Assembly: GCA_022820835.1 (NCBI GenBank)
Contig: JAJEET010000092.1
Coordinates: 62,001 to 126,000, forward strand
Origin: Candidatus Poribacteria bacterium
GTDB lineage: Bacteria > Poribacteria > WGA-4E > WGA-3G
DNA length: 64,000 bases
Direction of reading: 5' to 3'
The notes below the pieces were generated by a model that saw only the letters and a list, made by a program, of their open reading frames with translations, searched no databases and was not told the DNA's origin. Both the position numbers and the translations under genes were made by a program. Of the stretch, positions 1 through 8,500 are shown piece after piece; within the stretch, counting starts at the first letter, position 1, and each line of letters opens with the position of its first letter.

Positions 1-140
1 CCGGAGGCTTCGGTTTTTCTATTCCGATTCCACAGCATTGCGAAACGTTAGGACGAGTTGTTATACCCGTAGACATCACCTATAACGCACGTCCACTCGG
101 TCAATTTCGGGAAGCGATTTTCGTTCTCACTGGAGGTTAA
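1..140 (+). CDS. 3' end of an unrecognised gene (left-truncated)
   Basis: An open frame enters from the left edge (codons starting at 3) and ends at TAA 138-140, giving about 45 residues that end in VLTGG. The last codons contain the GGAGG used by the next gene, so the two are almost certainly co-transcribed. No family is recognisable in so short a tail. Confidence 0.6.
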   Translation, partial: GGFGFSIPIPQHCETLGRVVIPVDITYNARPLGQFREAIFVLTGG

Positions 141-146
141 AAAGCC

Positions 147-566
147 GTGCTAAACTTATCACACGCCACCGTTGACATCGCTATTACTTGCAGCGACTTT
201 GCGGCATCGCTGGACTTTTATCACAATAAATTGGGTTTCGAGATTGTGTTGGACTTGGAAATACCGGACGATTTGGCACGCGATGTCGGGCTTGCACCGA
301 CCGGTTTTCGCCAGGTTCGGCTCAAGGCAGGCAACACACTCATCAAACTGATGGAGATCGAATCGCCGCCGCCGAAACCGACAGACGAGTTCTCAGCAGG
401 GGTCCGTTGGCTCACATTTTTTGTGGACGATATTCAACAGACCGTCAAAGACTTAAAACAGAACGGTGTCGAATTTCTATCTGAACCGATAAGTGCACCG
501 GATGCCGTTGGCGTTGCGTGCGCCCCAGATCCCGAGGGTATTCTGATTGAACTCGTCCAGATATAA
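147..566 (+). CDS. VOC (glyoxalase/bleomycin-resistance) family protein
   Basis: The 139-residue protein has one vicinal-oxygen-chelate domain: an N-terminal HATVDIAITCSDFAASLDFY strand-helix, and a second beta-alpha half starting near VRWLTFFVDD and ending in DPEGILIELVQI. The family uses a divalent metal to bind vicinal oxygens (lyases, dioxygenases, resistance proteins); the substrate here cannot be told. The start is GTG at 147, ten bases after GGAGG at 132-136, and overlaps no other gene. Length is normal for a single-domain VOC subunit that dimerises. Confidence 0.85.
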   Translation: MLNLSHATVDIAITCSDFAASLDFYHNKLGFEIVLDLEIPDDLARDVGLAPTGFRQVRLKAGNTLIKLMEIESPPPKPTDEFSAGVRWLTFFVDDIQQTVKDLKQNGVEFLSEPISAPDAVGVACAPDPEGILIELVQI

Positions 567-652
567 AAAACCTAACGGAGTTTCTTATCTTCTTAGCCCA
601 AGGAATTTAGCCTGAAACGAAGTAGAAGGCGCCTCGACACAAAGGGACGTGA

Positions 653-1576
653 ATGCCAAATTCACGCTACTTATCCGCAAGGAAAATTAAAAAGATGAAG
701 GTATTAACTGATTCCCAAATCCAAGATTTTAATGAAAATGGCTATCTCCTCGTCGAAGACGCACTTTCTCCCGACGACCTGAATCCGCTGATCGCTGAGT
801 TCGAGGAGATTGTTGACACCGGCGCATCACAACTCTACGCAGACGGTGAGATCGACTCCGAATTTAAGAGGGAAGGGTTTGACACCCGTCTGGCAAAAAT
901 TACGGCACAATCCCCGATCGTATTTCAGAAAGTATTTAGCGGTGCACACACAGGTCCAGCACTTTTTCATCTGCTTATCAACAGGAAACTTCTCGACATT
1001 GCCGAGTCGCTCGTCGGACCTGAGATTATGTGTCATCCGGCGTATCGCGTGCGTCCGAAACTTCCCGAACACGATCGCACCCTCGTACCGTGGCATCAGG
1101 ATGCTGGCTATATGGAACCTAAATGCGATTCGGTTTTACAACTCACGGTTTGGATTCCACTGATAGATGCGACTGTTGAAAACGGCTGCATGGAAGTCAT
1201 CCCGCATGCCCATCGGGACGGTGTTTTCCGACATCGGCACTCCGAACGTTTCTATCTTGAAATACCGGATGATGCATTACCGGAAGTCGATCCGGTAGTT
1301 GTTCCTGTCAAATTTGGCAGTGTCCTGCTACTGACCAATCTGACACCGCATCGCTCTATTCCGAATGTTAGCAACCAAGTCAGATGGAGCGTTGATTCAC
1401 GCTATCAGGATGCCGCGAAACCGACTGGCTATCAACCGGAAGCCGGTTTTCTCGCACGGAGCCGACTGCACCCTGAAGATGTCGTTACTTCGCCTGAAGA
1501 ATTCAAGCGGGTTCGTGATGAGCACCAACCCGGTCCCGGTCCAAATCGCTGGGCAAAGGAGGACAACGATGCGTAA
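653..1576 (+). CDS. Phytanoyl-CoA dioxygenase (PhyH) family protein
   Basis: Fe(II)/2-oxoglutarate-dependent oxygenase of the PhyH family (307 residues from this start). The canonical iron triad is visible: H148-Q-D150 in PWHQD and a distal His at 233 in TPHRS, with Arg244/250 downstream for 2-oxoglutarate. An alternative start at 695 (MKVLTDSQ), preceded by AAGGAAAA, fits the usual N-terminus of the family better; the 653 start has AAAGGGA. The family hydroxylates small molecules or acyl-CoAs; the substrate is unknown. The stop overlaps the next start by 8 bases, so the two genes are translationally coupled. Confidence 0.9.
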   Translation: MPNSRYLSARKIKKMKVLTDSQIQDFNENGYLLVEDALSPDDLNPLIAEFEEIVDTGASQLYADGEIDSEFKREGFDTRLAKITAQSPIVFQKVFSGAHTGPALFHLLINRKLLDIAESLVGPEIMCHPAYRVRPKLPEHDRTLVPWHQDAGYMEPKCDSVLQLTVWIPLIDATVENGCMEVIPHAHRDGVFRHRHSERFYLEIPDDALPEVDPVVVPVKFGSVLLLTNLTPHRSIPNVSNQVRWSVDSRYQDAAKPTGYQPEAGFLARSRLHPEDVVTSPEEFKRVRDEHQPGPGPNRWAKEDNDA

Positions 1577-2060
1577 TTTCAAACGGTTATCGCCACTGTT
1601 CGTTATTCTGGTGTTACTAATCATCGGTGCGAAACCGCCGACCGAAAAGTCTGAACCTAAGGATGTCAAACTCCGCGGCAAAATTGTTTGCTTAGCAGAG
1701 GAGATGCACATACACTATAAGGTCGAACGCTTCGGTAATCACGCCCCTCTATATGGGGTCAAGACCGAGGAAGGCGAATACTATACGCTCTTACGGACAT
1801 CGTTAGCGGAGGCACTCTTTGTGGACGAGAGGTTGCATGAGAAAAACTTGGAGATTTCGGGCCGTGTCTTCCCGAAAACGCAATTGCTGGAAGTAACCCG
1901 TTTTCTGTCTATCCGAGACGGTGTTCTCCACGATCTCTACTATTATTGCGATACATGCTATATCCGTACGGTCGCGCCCGGAAATTGCGACTGCTGTCAA
2001 GCACCGGTTGTGCTTATTGAAAGACCGTTAGACGTTGATTCTACAATACCCTCGCCATAG
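1569..2060 (+). CDS. Exported Cys-rich protein of unknown function
   Basis: The 163-residue protein starts at ATG 1569, six bases after a perfect AAAGGAGG (1555-1562) and overlapping the PhyH stop. Residues about 7-21 are a hydrophobic signal/anchor (LFVILVLLIIG) without a lipobox Cys. The middle resembles a small beta-barrel. The C-terminal part carries a cysteine cluster, C-x2-C-x9-C-x-C-C, that could bind zinc or another metal. No family was recognised. Coupling to the dioxygenase suggests shared expression but does not reveal a role. Confidence 0.75.
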   Translation: MRNFKRLSPLFVILVLLIIGAKPPTEKSEPKDVKLRGKIVCLAEEMHIHYKVERFGNHAPLYGVKTEEGEYYTLLRTSLAEALFVDERLHEKNLEISGRVFPKTQLLEVTRFLSIRDGVLHDLYYYCDTCYIRTVAPGNCDCCQAPVVLIERPLDVDSTIPSP

Positions 2061-2094
2061 AATAACTCTTATCAAACTCACGAAGGTTAACAAC

Positions 2095-4239
2095 ATGAAC
2101 TTCAAGGTATTAATATCGCTGTTATTGGTCGGGTGTGTAATCCTATTCGGCTTTATATTCTTAATCGTTGATTTTAAACAGCAAAAGGAAGACAGGAAAC
2201 GATCGATAGACGAGTTTTTATCAAGAAAGGATAGTCCTCCACCACTCATCCCCAGAACTGAAGAAATATCGGATGAAATTCGACAGAAATTCGCTGCTGT
2301 GCCAGCAATACCTGAGAAACCTGGAATCATCGCTGAACTCGTTCACGGCGGCTCCCCAGAAACTGTCGAATTTTCTCCGACAAACCCCAATTTAGTCGTC
2401 AGTAGAACCTACAATAAGAACACTGAAGACAACATCAGATTGTGGGATATCAATAACCCAGTTACACCCTTAGCTGTATTCAGTGGAGATTCAGTCTCAT
2501 TTTCACCAGATGGAAAGCTACTCGCTATCTCTGATCGGGGTAATATTGGGGGCAATGTAAAATTATGGGATATTGTAAAAGAACAATTTGTTAGTTCTTT
2601 ACGTGTGGCAGGATTATATGCTGTTTTTTCACCAGATAATAAACTTTTAGCGTTATCATCTTCAGGTTTATTGCTCTGGGATGTCAGTCATCCAACAGCA
2701 CCTGTAGAGGCAATCAATTTGAAAAGAAAAAACTTAGAAAAAGAACACACATTTTCTGCAGATGGCAAACTCATGGCAACAGTAGAATCAAGAACTGACA
2801 CCGTTAATATCTGGGAGATAAATGGGAATCAAGCCATCAAGAAGAATTATATTAATGTGATAGGTGGAAAGGTTGGATGGATTGAGGCAATGGCGTTTTT
2901 ACCGGATCCGAAGAATCCTATCCTCGCAATTGCAGATAATGATGAAGATATAAGATTGTATTATCCACCTGATTGGGAAAACTATAACACCATTCCTACT
3001 GGAAATGTCAACGATCTGACATTTACGCCAGATGGAGAGACACTTATCAGTGGAGGTACCAGTGAACTCGGAATTTGGTCGGTAGCAAATGGAAACCGTA
3101 TTGCTTCCCTAAAAGGGTATTCCGGTTGGGTAAAGTGTGTTGACGTGTCTGCAGACGGTAAGTTTGTCGCTGCGAGTGGTAATGATGGTGTGATTCGTGT
3201 CTGGGATATAGCAAACTATTTAGCTAAAAAACAGGAGACAACACAAAATATTGTTGTTCCGATTTATTTTCTGCCGACTAACCGTCTACCTCAGGCAGAT
3301 ATACCAGAGAAAATAGATAAGATATTAAGAGACCTTCAAACATTTTTTGCAGATGAAATTCAGCGACACGGGTTCGGCAGAAAAACTTTCGATTTTGAAA
3401 AAAATAGCGAGGGGTCAGCAAAGGTATACCTATTTGAAGGTAAAACAACAGATGAATACTACGATAGATATACCTCATCAAGAGTGCTTGATGAAATTAA
3501 ACAGCATTTTGAATTATCCAACAATTGCTATTTCATCATCGTAGATAAAAGTATAGAAAAGAAATCAAGTAAAAATAAATATACTCCTTCCGATCTGAAA
3601 AACCTTAAAAAAAGAATTCGAGATATGGAACTAAGCTTAAGAGATTATATATTTAGACGACAAGGCGGACATATTGTCGTTCATACACCGCTCAACGGAT
3701 ACTCAAAACATGCCCTCGCTACCAAGTTTGGGCATACGTTCGGATTAAACCGTGATTATAGACACCCTTCATATCTGATGTCGTACGGTAGACAATCGAA
3801 ACATCTGTCCAAAAGTAGTGCAGCATGGTTAAGTAGGAGCCGATTTTTTAATTCAGAAATGACATTTTTTGATGACAAAACGCTAATTGAAACACGCCCA
3901 TCTTCAAGAGGAAAAGTCCGATTTAAGGTTGAAGATGCTGATGGAATTCATCAGGTACGATTGTTAGTAAAATCGACAAACAAAAACCCTCCACCCGGTT
4001 TTCAGGTGAAAATAGATCCGGCTCAAAACCAAACAGAATGGGAAAAATCATATAAAGGCGAATATTACACATTGCACGATGCCGTGACATTGCAAGGTGA
4101 GAAGGAAGCAACAGTAGAATTAGATTATCCGAAACTTGTGGACAATTTGATTGAGCTGCATGTTATTGATGGTTATGGAAACAGGGTATATGTTAAGAAA
4201 CGAATCAACACATCTTTTTTACGTCGTCTATTGAACTAA
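2095..4239 (+). CDS. Membrane-anchored WD40 protein with degenerate metallopeptidase-like domain
   Basis: 714 residues from ATG 2095 (preceded by GAAGG). Residues about 4-25 form one membrane segment. Residues about 80-380 contain WD40-type repeats (SFSPDGKLLA, VKLWDI, LWDVS, IRVWDIANY). The following region (IYFLPTNR, DLQTFFADEIQRHGFGRKTF) resembles bacterial metzincin-like peptidase domains. Where a HExxHxxGxxHD site is expected, the sequence reads TKFGHTFGLNRD (543-554), followed by a Met-turn-like YLMSYG (Met562). The first His and the catalytic Glu are gone. A beta-rich C-terminal domain ends the protein. The domain probably binds ligand or substrate without hydrolysing it. Confidence 0.8.
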   Translation: MNFKVLISLLLVGCVILFGFIFLIVDFKQQKEDRKRSIDEFLSRKDSPPPLIPRTEEISDEIRQKFAAVPAIPEKPGIIAELVHGGSPETVEFSPTNPNLVVSRTYNKNTEDNIRLWDINNPVTPLAVFSGDSVSFSPDGKLLAISDRGNIGGNVKLWDIVKEQFVSSLRVAGLYAVFSPDNKLLALSSSGLLLWDVSHPTAPVEAINLKRKNLEKEHTFSADGKLMATVESRTDTVNIWEINGNQAIKKNYINVIGGKVGWIEAMAFLPDPKNPILAIADNDEDIRLYYPPDWENYNTIPTGNVNDLTFTPDGETLISGGTSELGIWSVANGNRIASLKGYSGWVKCVDVSADGKFVAASGNDGVIRVWDIANYLAKKQETTQNIVVPIYFLPTNRLPQADIPEKIDKILRDLQTFFADEIQRHGFGRKTFDFEKNSEGSAKVYLFEGKTTDEYYDRYTSSRVLDEIKQHFELSNNCYFIIVDKSIEKKSSKNKYTPSDLKNLKKRIRDMELSLRDYIFRRQGGHIVVHTPLNGYSKHALATKFGHTFGLNRDYRHPSYLMSYGRQSKHLSKSSAAWLSRSRFFNSEMTFFDDKTLIETRPSSRGKVRFKVEDADGIHQVRLLVKSTNKNPPPGFQVKIDPAQNQTEWEKSYKGEYYTLHDAVTLQGEKEATVELDYPKLVDNLIELHVIDGYGNRVYVKKRINTSFLRRLLN

Positions 4240-4253
4240 CAAGGAAATTGATT

Positions 4254-5447
4254 ATGGAAAAACGACCCAAAATCGCTGCGATTGCGACGATTTACCACAA
4301 ATACGCACACGCGCAGCACATCGTTGACCGATTCTTGGAAGGTTACGGATGGAACAGCCGACACCACTACCCACCGATGGACCTCGTTTCTCTCCACGTC
4401 GAACAGGTCAAAGACAACGACCTCAGCCGTGATCGGTTAGAGCGTTTCCCGACAATGAAAGGGTACCCCACAATCGCCGAAGCACTGACCCTCGGCGGCG
4501 AGGAATTGGCTGTTGATGGTGTCCTCCTCATCGGTGAACACGGCGAATATCCTTCTAACGAGAAGGGGCAACGTCTCTATCCGCGCTATGAACACTTCAA
4601 GCAGATGGCTGAGGTGTTTGAACGCAGTGGACGCGGTGTGCCAGTATTCAACGATAAACACCTCTCATGGAACTGGGAGTGGGCGCGCAAGATGTACGAC
4701 ATCTCACAAGACATGGATTTCGCATTCATGGCAGGTTCCTCGCTACCGGTTACGTGGCGCACGCCTTCAATTGATATGCCGCTCGGTGTTCCAGTCTCTG
4801 AGGCAGTGTGTGTCGGTTACGGCGGTGTCGATAGTTACGATTTCCACGCCTTAGAAACATTACAGTGTATGGTAGAACGACGTGAAGGTGGCGAAAGTGG
4901 CGTGAAATGGCTGCAGGCATACCGCGGCGACGCGTTTTGGGAAGCGCACCATACCGAACTCTGGTCGCGTGAACTCTTTGAAGCTGCGCTCTGTCGGAGT
5001 CACACGCTCACACCGTCAAGACCTGGATTTAACAACCCCTTTCCAACATTAGATGAGTTGAAGGAGATCGTGAAAGACCCGATCGCGTATCAATATAAGC
5101 ACAACGACGGTCTCAAGTCTACCATGATTTTGATGAATGGGTTGGTGCAGGATTTCAATTTTGCGGCTTACATCGGTTCAAGTGACGAGATTCTTTCAAC
5201 GCAGATGTACCTCCCAATGCCACCCGCCCGGACGACGTTGGCGAACTTCTTTTCGCCGTTGGTCAATAATATTGAGCAGATGTTCCTGACAGACGAGGCA
5301 ACCTATCCAGTTGAACGCACACTGTTGACGACAGGACTTGTTGCGGCAGGCGTTGATAGCCTTTTCAATGAAAGTACAAAGCAAGAGACACCGCATCTGG
5401 ACATCGCGTATCAACCGACTGATGAATCAACTTTCTGGAGGACATGA
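4254..5447 (+). CDS. Conserved protein of unknown function (first of a tandem pair)
   Basis: 397 residues from ATG 4254, seven bases after AAGGAA. The N-terminus (KIAAIATIYHKYAHAQH) looks like a Rossmann-type first strand similar to Gfo/Idh/MocA proteins, but the rest matches no family I recognise. Its neighbour at 5452 is a paralogue. The two share YPTIAEAL, VLLIGEHGEYP, FNDKHLS, AGSSLPVTWR, YPVERTLL and ETPHL. The conserved His/Glu/Asp residues in GEHGEYP and FNDKHLS would suit a metal site. The gene ends 4 bases before the next start, so the pair forms an operon. Confidence 0.8.
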   Translation: MEKRPKIAAIATIYHKYAHAQHIVDRFLEGYGWNSRHHYPPMDLVSLHVEQVKDNDLSRDRLERFPTMKGYPTIAEALTLGGEELAVDGVLLIGEHGEYPSNEKGQRLYPRYEHFKQMAEVFERSGRGVPVFNDKHLSWNWEWARKMYDISQDMDFAFMAGSSLPVTWRTPSIDMPLGVPVSEAVCVGYGGVDSYDFHALETLQCMVERREGGESGVKWLQAYRGDAFWEAHHTELWSRELFEAALCRSHTLTPSRPGFNNPFPTLDELKEIVKDPIAYQYKHNDGLKSTMILMNGLVQDFNFAAYIGSSDEILSTQMYLPMPPARTTLANFFSPLVNNIEQMFLTDEATYPVERTLLTTGLVAAGVDSLFNESTKQETPHLDIAYQPTDESTFWRT

Positions 5448-5451
5448 GACC

Positions 5452-6627
5452 ATGAAACGAATTGCAGTTGTTACCACTATCTACCGTTATCTGTCGCATG
5501 CGCAACATTTTGCGGATCGTTTTCTTGTCGGCTATCCAAAAGAGGGCAGATGGCATCGTCCAAATATGAAAGTCGTTTCTCTCTATGTTGATCAGAAACC
5601 AGAGGGAGAGCAAAGCCAAGACCGTGCCAGAGAATTCGGGTTCTCCGTCTATCCGACCATTGCCGAGGCACTCCGGTGCGGGGGTCATAAAATCGCTGTA
5701 GACGCGGTGTTACTCATCGGAGAACACGGTGAGTATCCTACGAATGAAAAGAGTCAAGTGCTATATCCCCGGTATGATTTTTTCAAGGCGTGCGTCAAGG
5801 TCTTTGAGGAAGATGGACGCGCCGTGCCTATTTTCAACGACAAGCACCTCTCCTACAGTTTTGAGAAAGCGAAAGAGATGGTAGAGGACGGACATCGCCT
5901 CGGTTTTGGGGTGCTGGCGGGTTCATCGCTGCCTGTCACTTGGCGATTGCCCGATGTCGATTTGCCCTTGGAATGTGAGATCGAAGAAGCACTGATGGTA
6001 GGTGTTGGCGGTTCGGATCCGATGGACTATCACGCCATGGAGGCGATGCAGTGTATGACAGAACGCCGAAAGGGTGGCGAAACAGGGGTCGCTGCTGTCG
6101 AATTAATAGATGGCGAAGAAGTCTGGAAGGCAGGCGAAGACGGACGCTGGTCTCTGGAGTTGTTGGAAGCGGCACTCTCGAGAAGCGATACGCCATGCGG
6201 GTTAACAGATGAAGACGGTAGAACACAGGATATGATCGGAAACGGTGAAATCTATCGGCTCGTTGAAAATCCAGCTGCCTATTTCATTGAATATAACGAC
6301 GGATTGCAAGCAACGCTTCTGATGCTCAACGGGGCAGTCCGAGATTACTGCTTCGCTGCGAAACTGAAGGACGAACCGGTGCCGGTGTCCACACAGTTTT
6401 TCTTAACACCGACACCGAATGTCACTTATTCCGCGTGTCTAATTGCCAAGATTGAGGAACTTTTTGAGACAGGGGCCGCGCCGTATCCAGTAGAGCGCAC
6501 TTTGTTAGTAAGCGGTGCCTTGGAGAGTTGTCTGACTTCACGGCATCAAGGACATGTGAGATTGGAAACACCGCATCTCAACGTTGAATACCGCGCCCCT
6601 GCGGAATCCCAGCATGCGCGGCGTTAA
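5452..6627 (+). CDS. Conserved protein of unknown function (second of a tandem pair)
   Basis: 391 residues starting at ATG 5452 with GGAGGA at 5437-5442. It is a paralogue of the preceding gene and keeps its landmarks: AVDAVLLIGEHGEYP, LYPRYDFF, VPIFNDKHLS, LAGSSLPVTWRLP, YPVERTLLVSG and a C-terminal ETPHLNVEYR. It is a soluble protein with no signal peptide or membrane segment. Retention of two divergent copies side by side suggests a heteromer or two related substrates. Function unknown. Confidence 0.8.
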   Translation: MKRIAVVTTIYRYLSHAQHFADRFLVGYPKEGRWHRPNMKVVSLYVDQKPEGEQSQDRAREFGFSVYPTIAEALRCGGHKIAVDAVLLIGEHGEYPTNEKSQVLYPRYDFFKACVKVFEEDGRAVPIFNDKHLSYSFEKAKEMVEDGHRLGFGVLAGSSLPVTWRLPDVDLPLECEIEEALMVGVGGSDPMDYHAMEAMQCMTERRKGGETGVAAVELIDGEEVWKAGEDGRWSLELLEAALSRSDTPCGLTDEDGRTQDMIGNGEIYRLVENPAAYFIEYNDGLQATLLMLNGAVRDYCFAAKLKDEPVPVSTQFFLTPTPNVTYSACLIAKIEELFETGAAPYPVERTLLVSGALESCLTSRHQGHVRLETPHLNVEYRAPAESQHARR

Positions 6628-6634
6628 AATGTAA

Positions 6635-6656
6635 GGGCGGGTCCCTGGTCCTGCCC
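6635..6656. terminator. Hairpin between convergent genes
   Basis: A 7-bp stem, GGGCGGG pairing with CCTGCCC (one wobble), lies in the 38-bp gap between two convergent stop codons. There is no strong T-tract, so terminator function is only plausible. The stem resembles hairpins at 19661 and 41607. Confidence 0.4.
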
Positions 6657-6665
6657 ACTCATAGC

Positions 6666-8285
6666 CTAAACAGCGGATGGCTGTTCTTGTATCACAGGGA
6701 TCACGTAACTCCGGATGGTTATCGCATCAACAGTTTCTGTTTCTATCCGTGGCTCTGGCTCTCTGCAATGATCGAATACGACATAGTACCCTTCCACTGC
6801 GCCCTCCAATTTAAGATAGGCGGCGAGTTGCTGCTTGCCTGCCTGATAGCGGTGGGGCCCCTCCCAAATCTTGGTCTCAACGATGTATTTTTTCTGATTG
6901 AAATTGACGAGCAGGTCTATCCTCCCACGTCCAGTTGGCATTTCAAGGAACATCGCGCCCCCTATGCTCCTAACAAACTGGTCAAGATAGGTGGAAAGGA
7001 GGTATTGCCCAATAAACTCCTGTGGCGTTTCTGACACTTGGAGAATCTTGTACCCCGCGCGCGCAATAAAATCCTTGAAGTTGTCAAGAAGGCGTGTCAT
7101 CTCAATCTGTCCATCGGGAGTGAGGTAATCAGAAAAATCAGGACTGATATTTTCAGGAAAGTATTCGCTCTCCAATCCGTTAATCACCGGTTGCAATGTT
7201 AGGATAATACACTGCTGATAAATTGGATTAACAATCTCACACATTCCATCGGTGCCCTCGGCAATGATGCCATAGGTCGTGAGTTCACTAATGCGGTCAT
7301 CGTATAGGATAAAGGGAACCGCTTTGTCGTAAGAGGCTATTCGCATGAGGAGGATCTCAAACCGTTGGTCTCTACGGATATTGGTTATCAGATGCGTTAG
7401 GTTAGTGTTGCGTTCCCTAAGGAGCCGAGCATGCGCGTGTGAAAAGTGCGCCATTGTAATCGGTTCGCTTTTCAGGATGTCCATCTCCTCGGTGAGTATT
7501 TGCGCCAATCGATTGACGAGGAACGGTTGGCCCCCTGTCTGTTTATGAATAGCTTCAATGGTTTCGGGGAGCAGGACGTGTCCTCTTTCCTCTGTATACT
7601 GTTGAAAAAGTTCGCGTACCTGTTCAAGTGTGAAGTTGGGCAATTTGAACTCATCTTGGATATTGAACGGGGAAACAGACCTATCGTAATCGAGCTGCGC
7701 GATGCTCTTGACTCCGACGATGCCGACGCTATGCGGACATTGCATCTCATCAGAGAGATAAATCTGTCGGAGTGAATACAGAAAATCACTCACGACGGTT
7801 TGTGGAATACCGTCAAACTCGTCAATGAGAAGGACAACCTTCTTAAAAGCTGGCACATGATCGTGAGAATCGCTATCAAGAAAACTTCCAAGGTTTTCAA
7901 AAAAAATTTCCATCGAGAGATGATCAGTTAGTTTGGTGTTCTCCAGAAATTGAGTTAACGCTTTAGAAGGTATGCCCCCGCGTTTTTGAAAGACATGCTC
8001 AATTTGTCTACGGATCCTGTGAGAGAGATGCTCGTAAAACGTGGTAGGTGTGGTTCTACGCATCGTTTGGAAATCCAATTGAATCGGAAAATAGGTAGGG
8101 TCTTCCGTACCAAGTGCTTCAAGTGCCAATCGGAAGAAGGTGGTCTTCCCGGTCTGGCGCGGTGCGAAGAGGACGATGTACTTGCCATTTTTGACGCGGT
8201 TGATGAAATCCGCGATCTCCTCAGTGCGGGGGACAATATAGTGCTGCTCGGGTCGCACGCGACCTGTAGTGCCAAAACTTCTCAT
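6666..8285 (-). CDS. AAA-type ATPase fused to a PD-(D/E)XK nuclease-like domain
   Basis: 539 residues. The N-terminal half is an AAA-like STAND/MoxR-type ATPase: Walker A APRQTGKT at 41-48 and Walker B VVLLIDEFD at 150-158, followed by a winged-helix-like region (GGQPFLVNRLAQIL). The C-terminal ~130 residues have a PD-(D/E)XK core: D457 in GRIDLL and E470-x-K472 in VETKIW, followed by a helix ending KQQLAAYLK. Such fusions occur in mobile and defence-like contexts. AAGGAG precedes ATG 8285 and a good promoter lies at 8305-8333. It is monocistronic and convergent with the preceding gene. Confidence 0.85.
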   Translation of the reverse strand: MRSFGTTGRVRPEQHYIVPRTEEIADFINRVKNGKYIVLFAPRQTGKTTFFRLALEALGTEDPTYFPIQLDFQTMRRTTPTTFYEHLSHRIRRQIEHVFQKRGGIPSKALTQFLENTKLTDHLSMEIFFENLGSFLDSDSHDHVPAFKKVVLLIDEFDGIPQTVVSDFLYSLRQIYLSDEMQCPHSVGIVGVKSIAQLDYDRSVSPFNIQDEFKLPNFTLEQVRELFQQYTEERGHVLLPETIEAIHKQTGGQPFLVNRLAQILTEEMDILKSEPITMAHFSHAHARLLRERNTNLTHLITNIRRDQRFEILLMRIASYDKAVPFILYDDRISELTTYGIIAEGTDGMCEIVNPIYQQCIILTLQPVINGLESEYFPENISPDFSDYLTPDGQIEMTRLLDNFKDFIARAGYKILQVSETPQEFIGQYLLSTYLDQFVRSIGGAMFLEMPTGRGRIDLLVNFNQKKYIVETKIWEGPHRYQAGKQQLAAYLKLEGAVEGYYVVFDHCREPEPRIETETVDAITIRSYVIPVIQEQPSAV

Positions 8286-8304
8286 CGTTCTCTCCTTGGT
8301 ATTT

Positions 8305-8333
8305 ATTGTATCATATCTCTACGTGAAAGTCCA
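8305..8333 (-). promoter_or_regulatory. Sigma-70-type promoter for the AAA-nuclease gene
   Basis: Read on the minus strand: TGGACT, a 17-bp spacer, then TACAAT, ending about 20 bases before the AAGGAG/ATG of the gene starting at 8285. The -35 matches 4/6 and the -10 5/6 of consensus. Confidence 0.6.
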
Positions 8334-8436
8334 CACCGAATTTCTGAGCAAAAGTGCCATCTAACAGATTGTGCGCATCCAAGTTGAAAATGAGTCAGAT
8401 GCCAAAAATTAGATGATATGAAACCTAAAAATTTGG

Positions 8437-8442
8437 TATAAT
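8437..8442 (+). promoter_or_regulatory. -10 box upstream of the TIM-barrel gene
   Basis: A perfect TATAAT lies 58 bases before ATG 8501. No good -35 box is found 17 bases upstream, so an activator or extended -10 may be needed. Confidence 0.4.
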
Positions 8443-8500
8443 TCACAGGTACTTCCTATTGGTAACCCAAATATTTTTTCACAAGTAAGGATTCTAGAAA

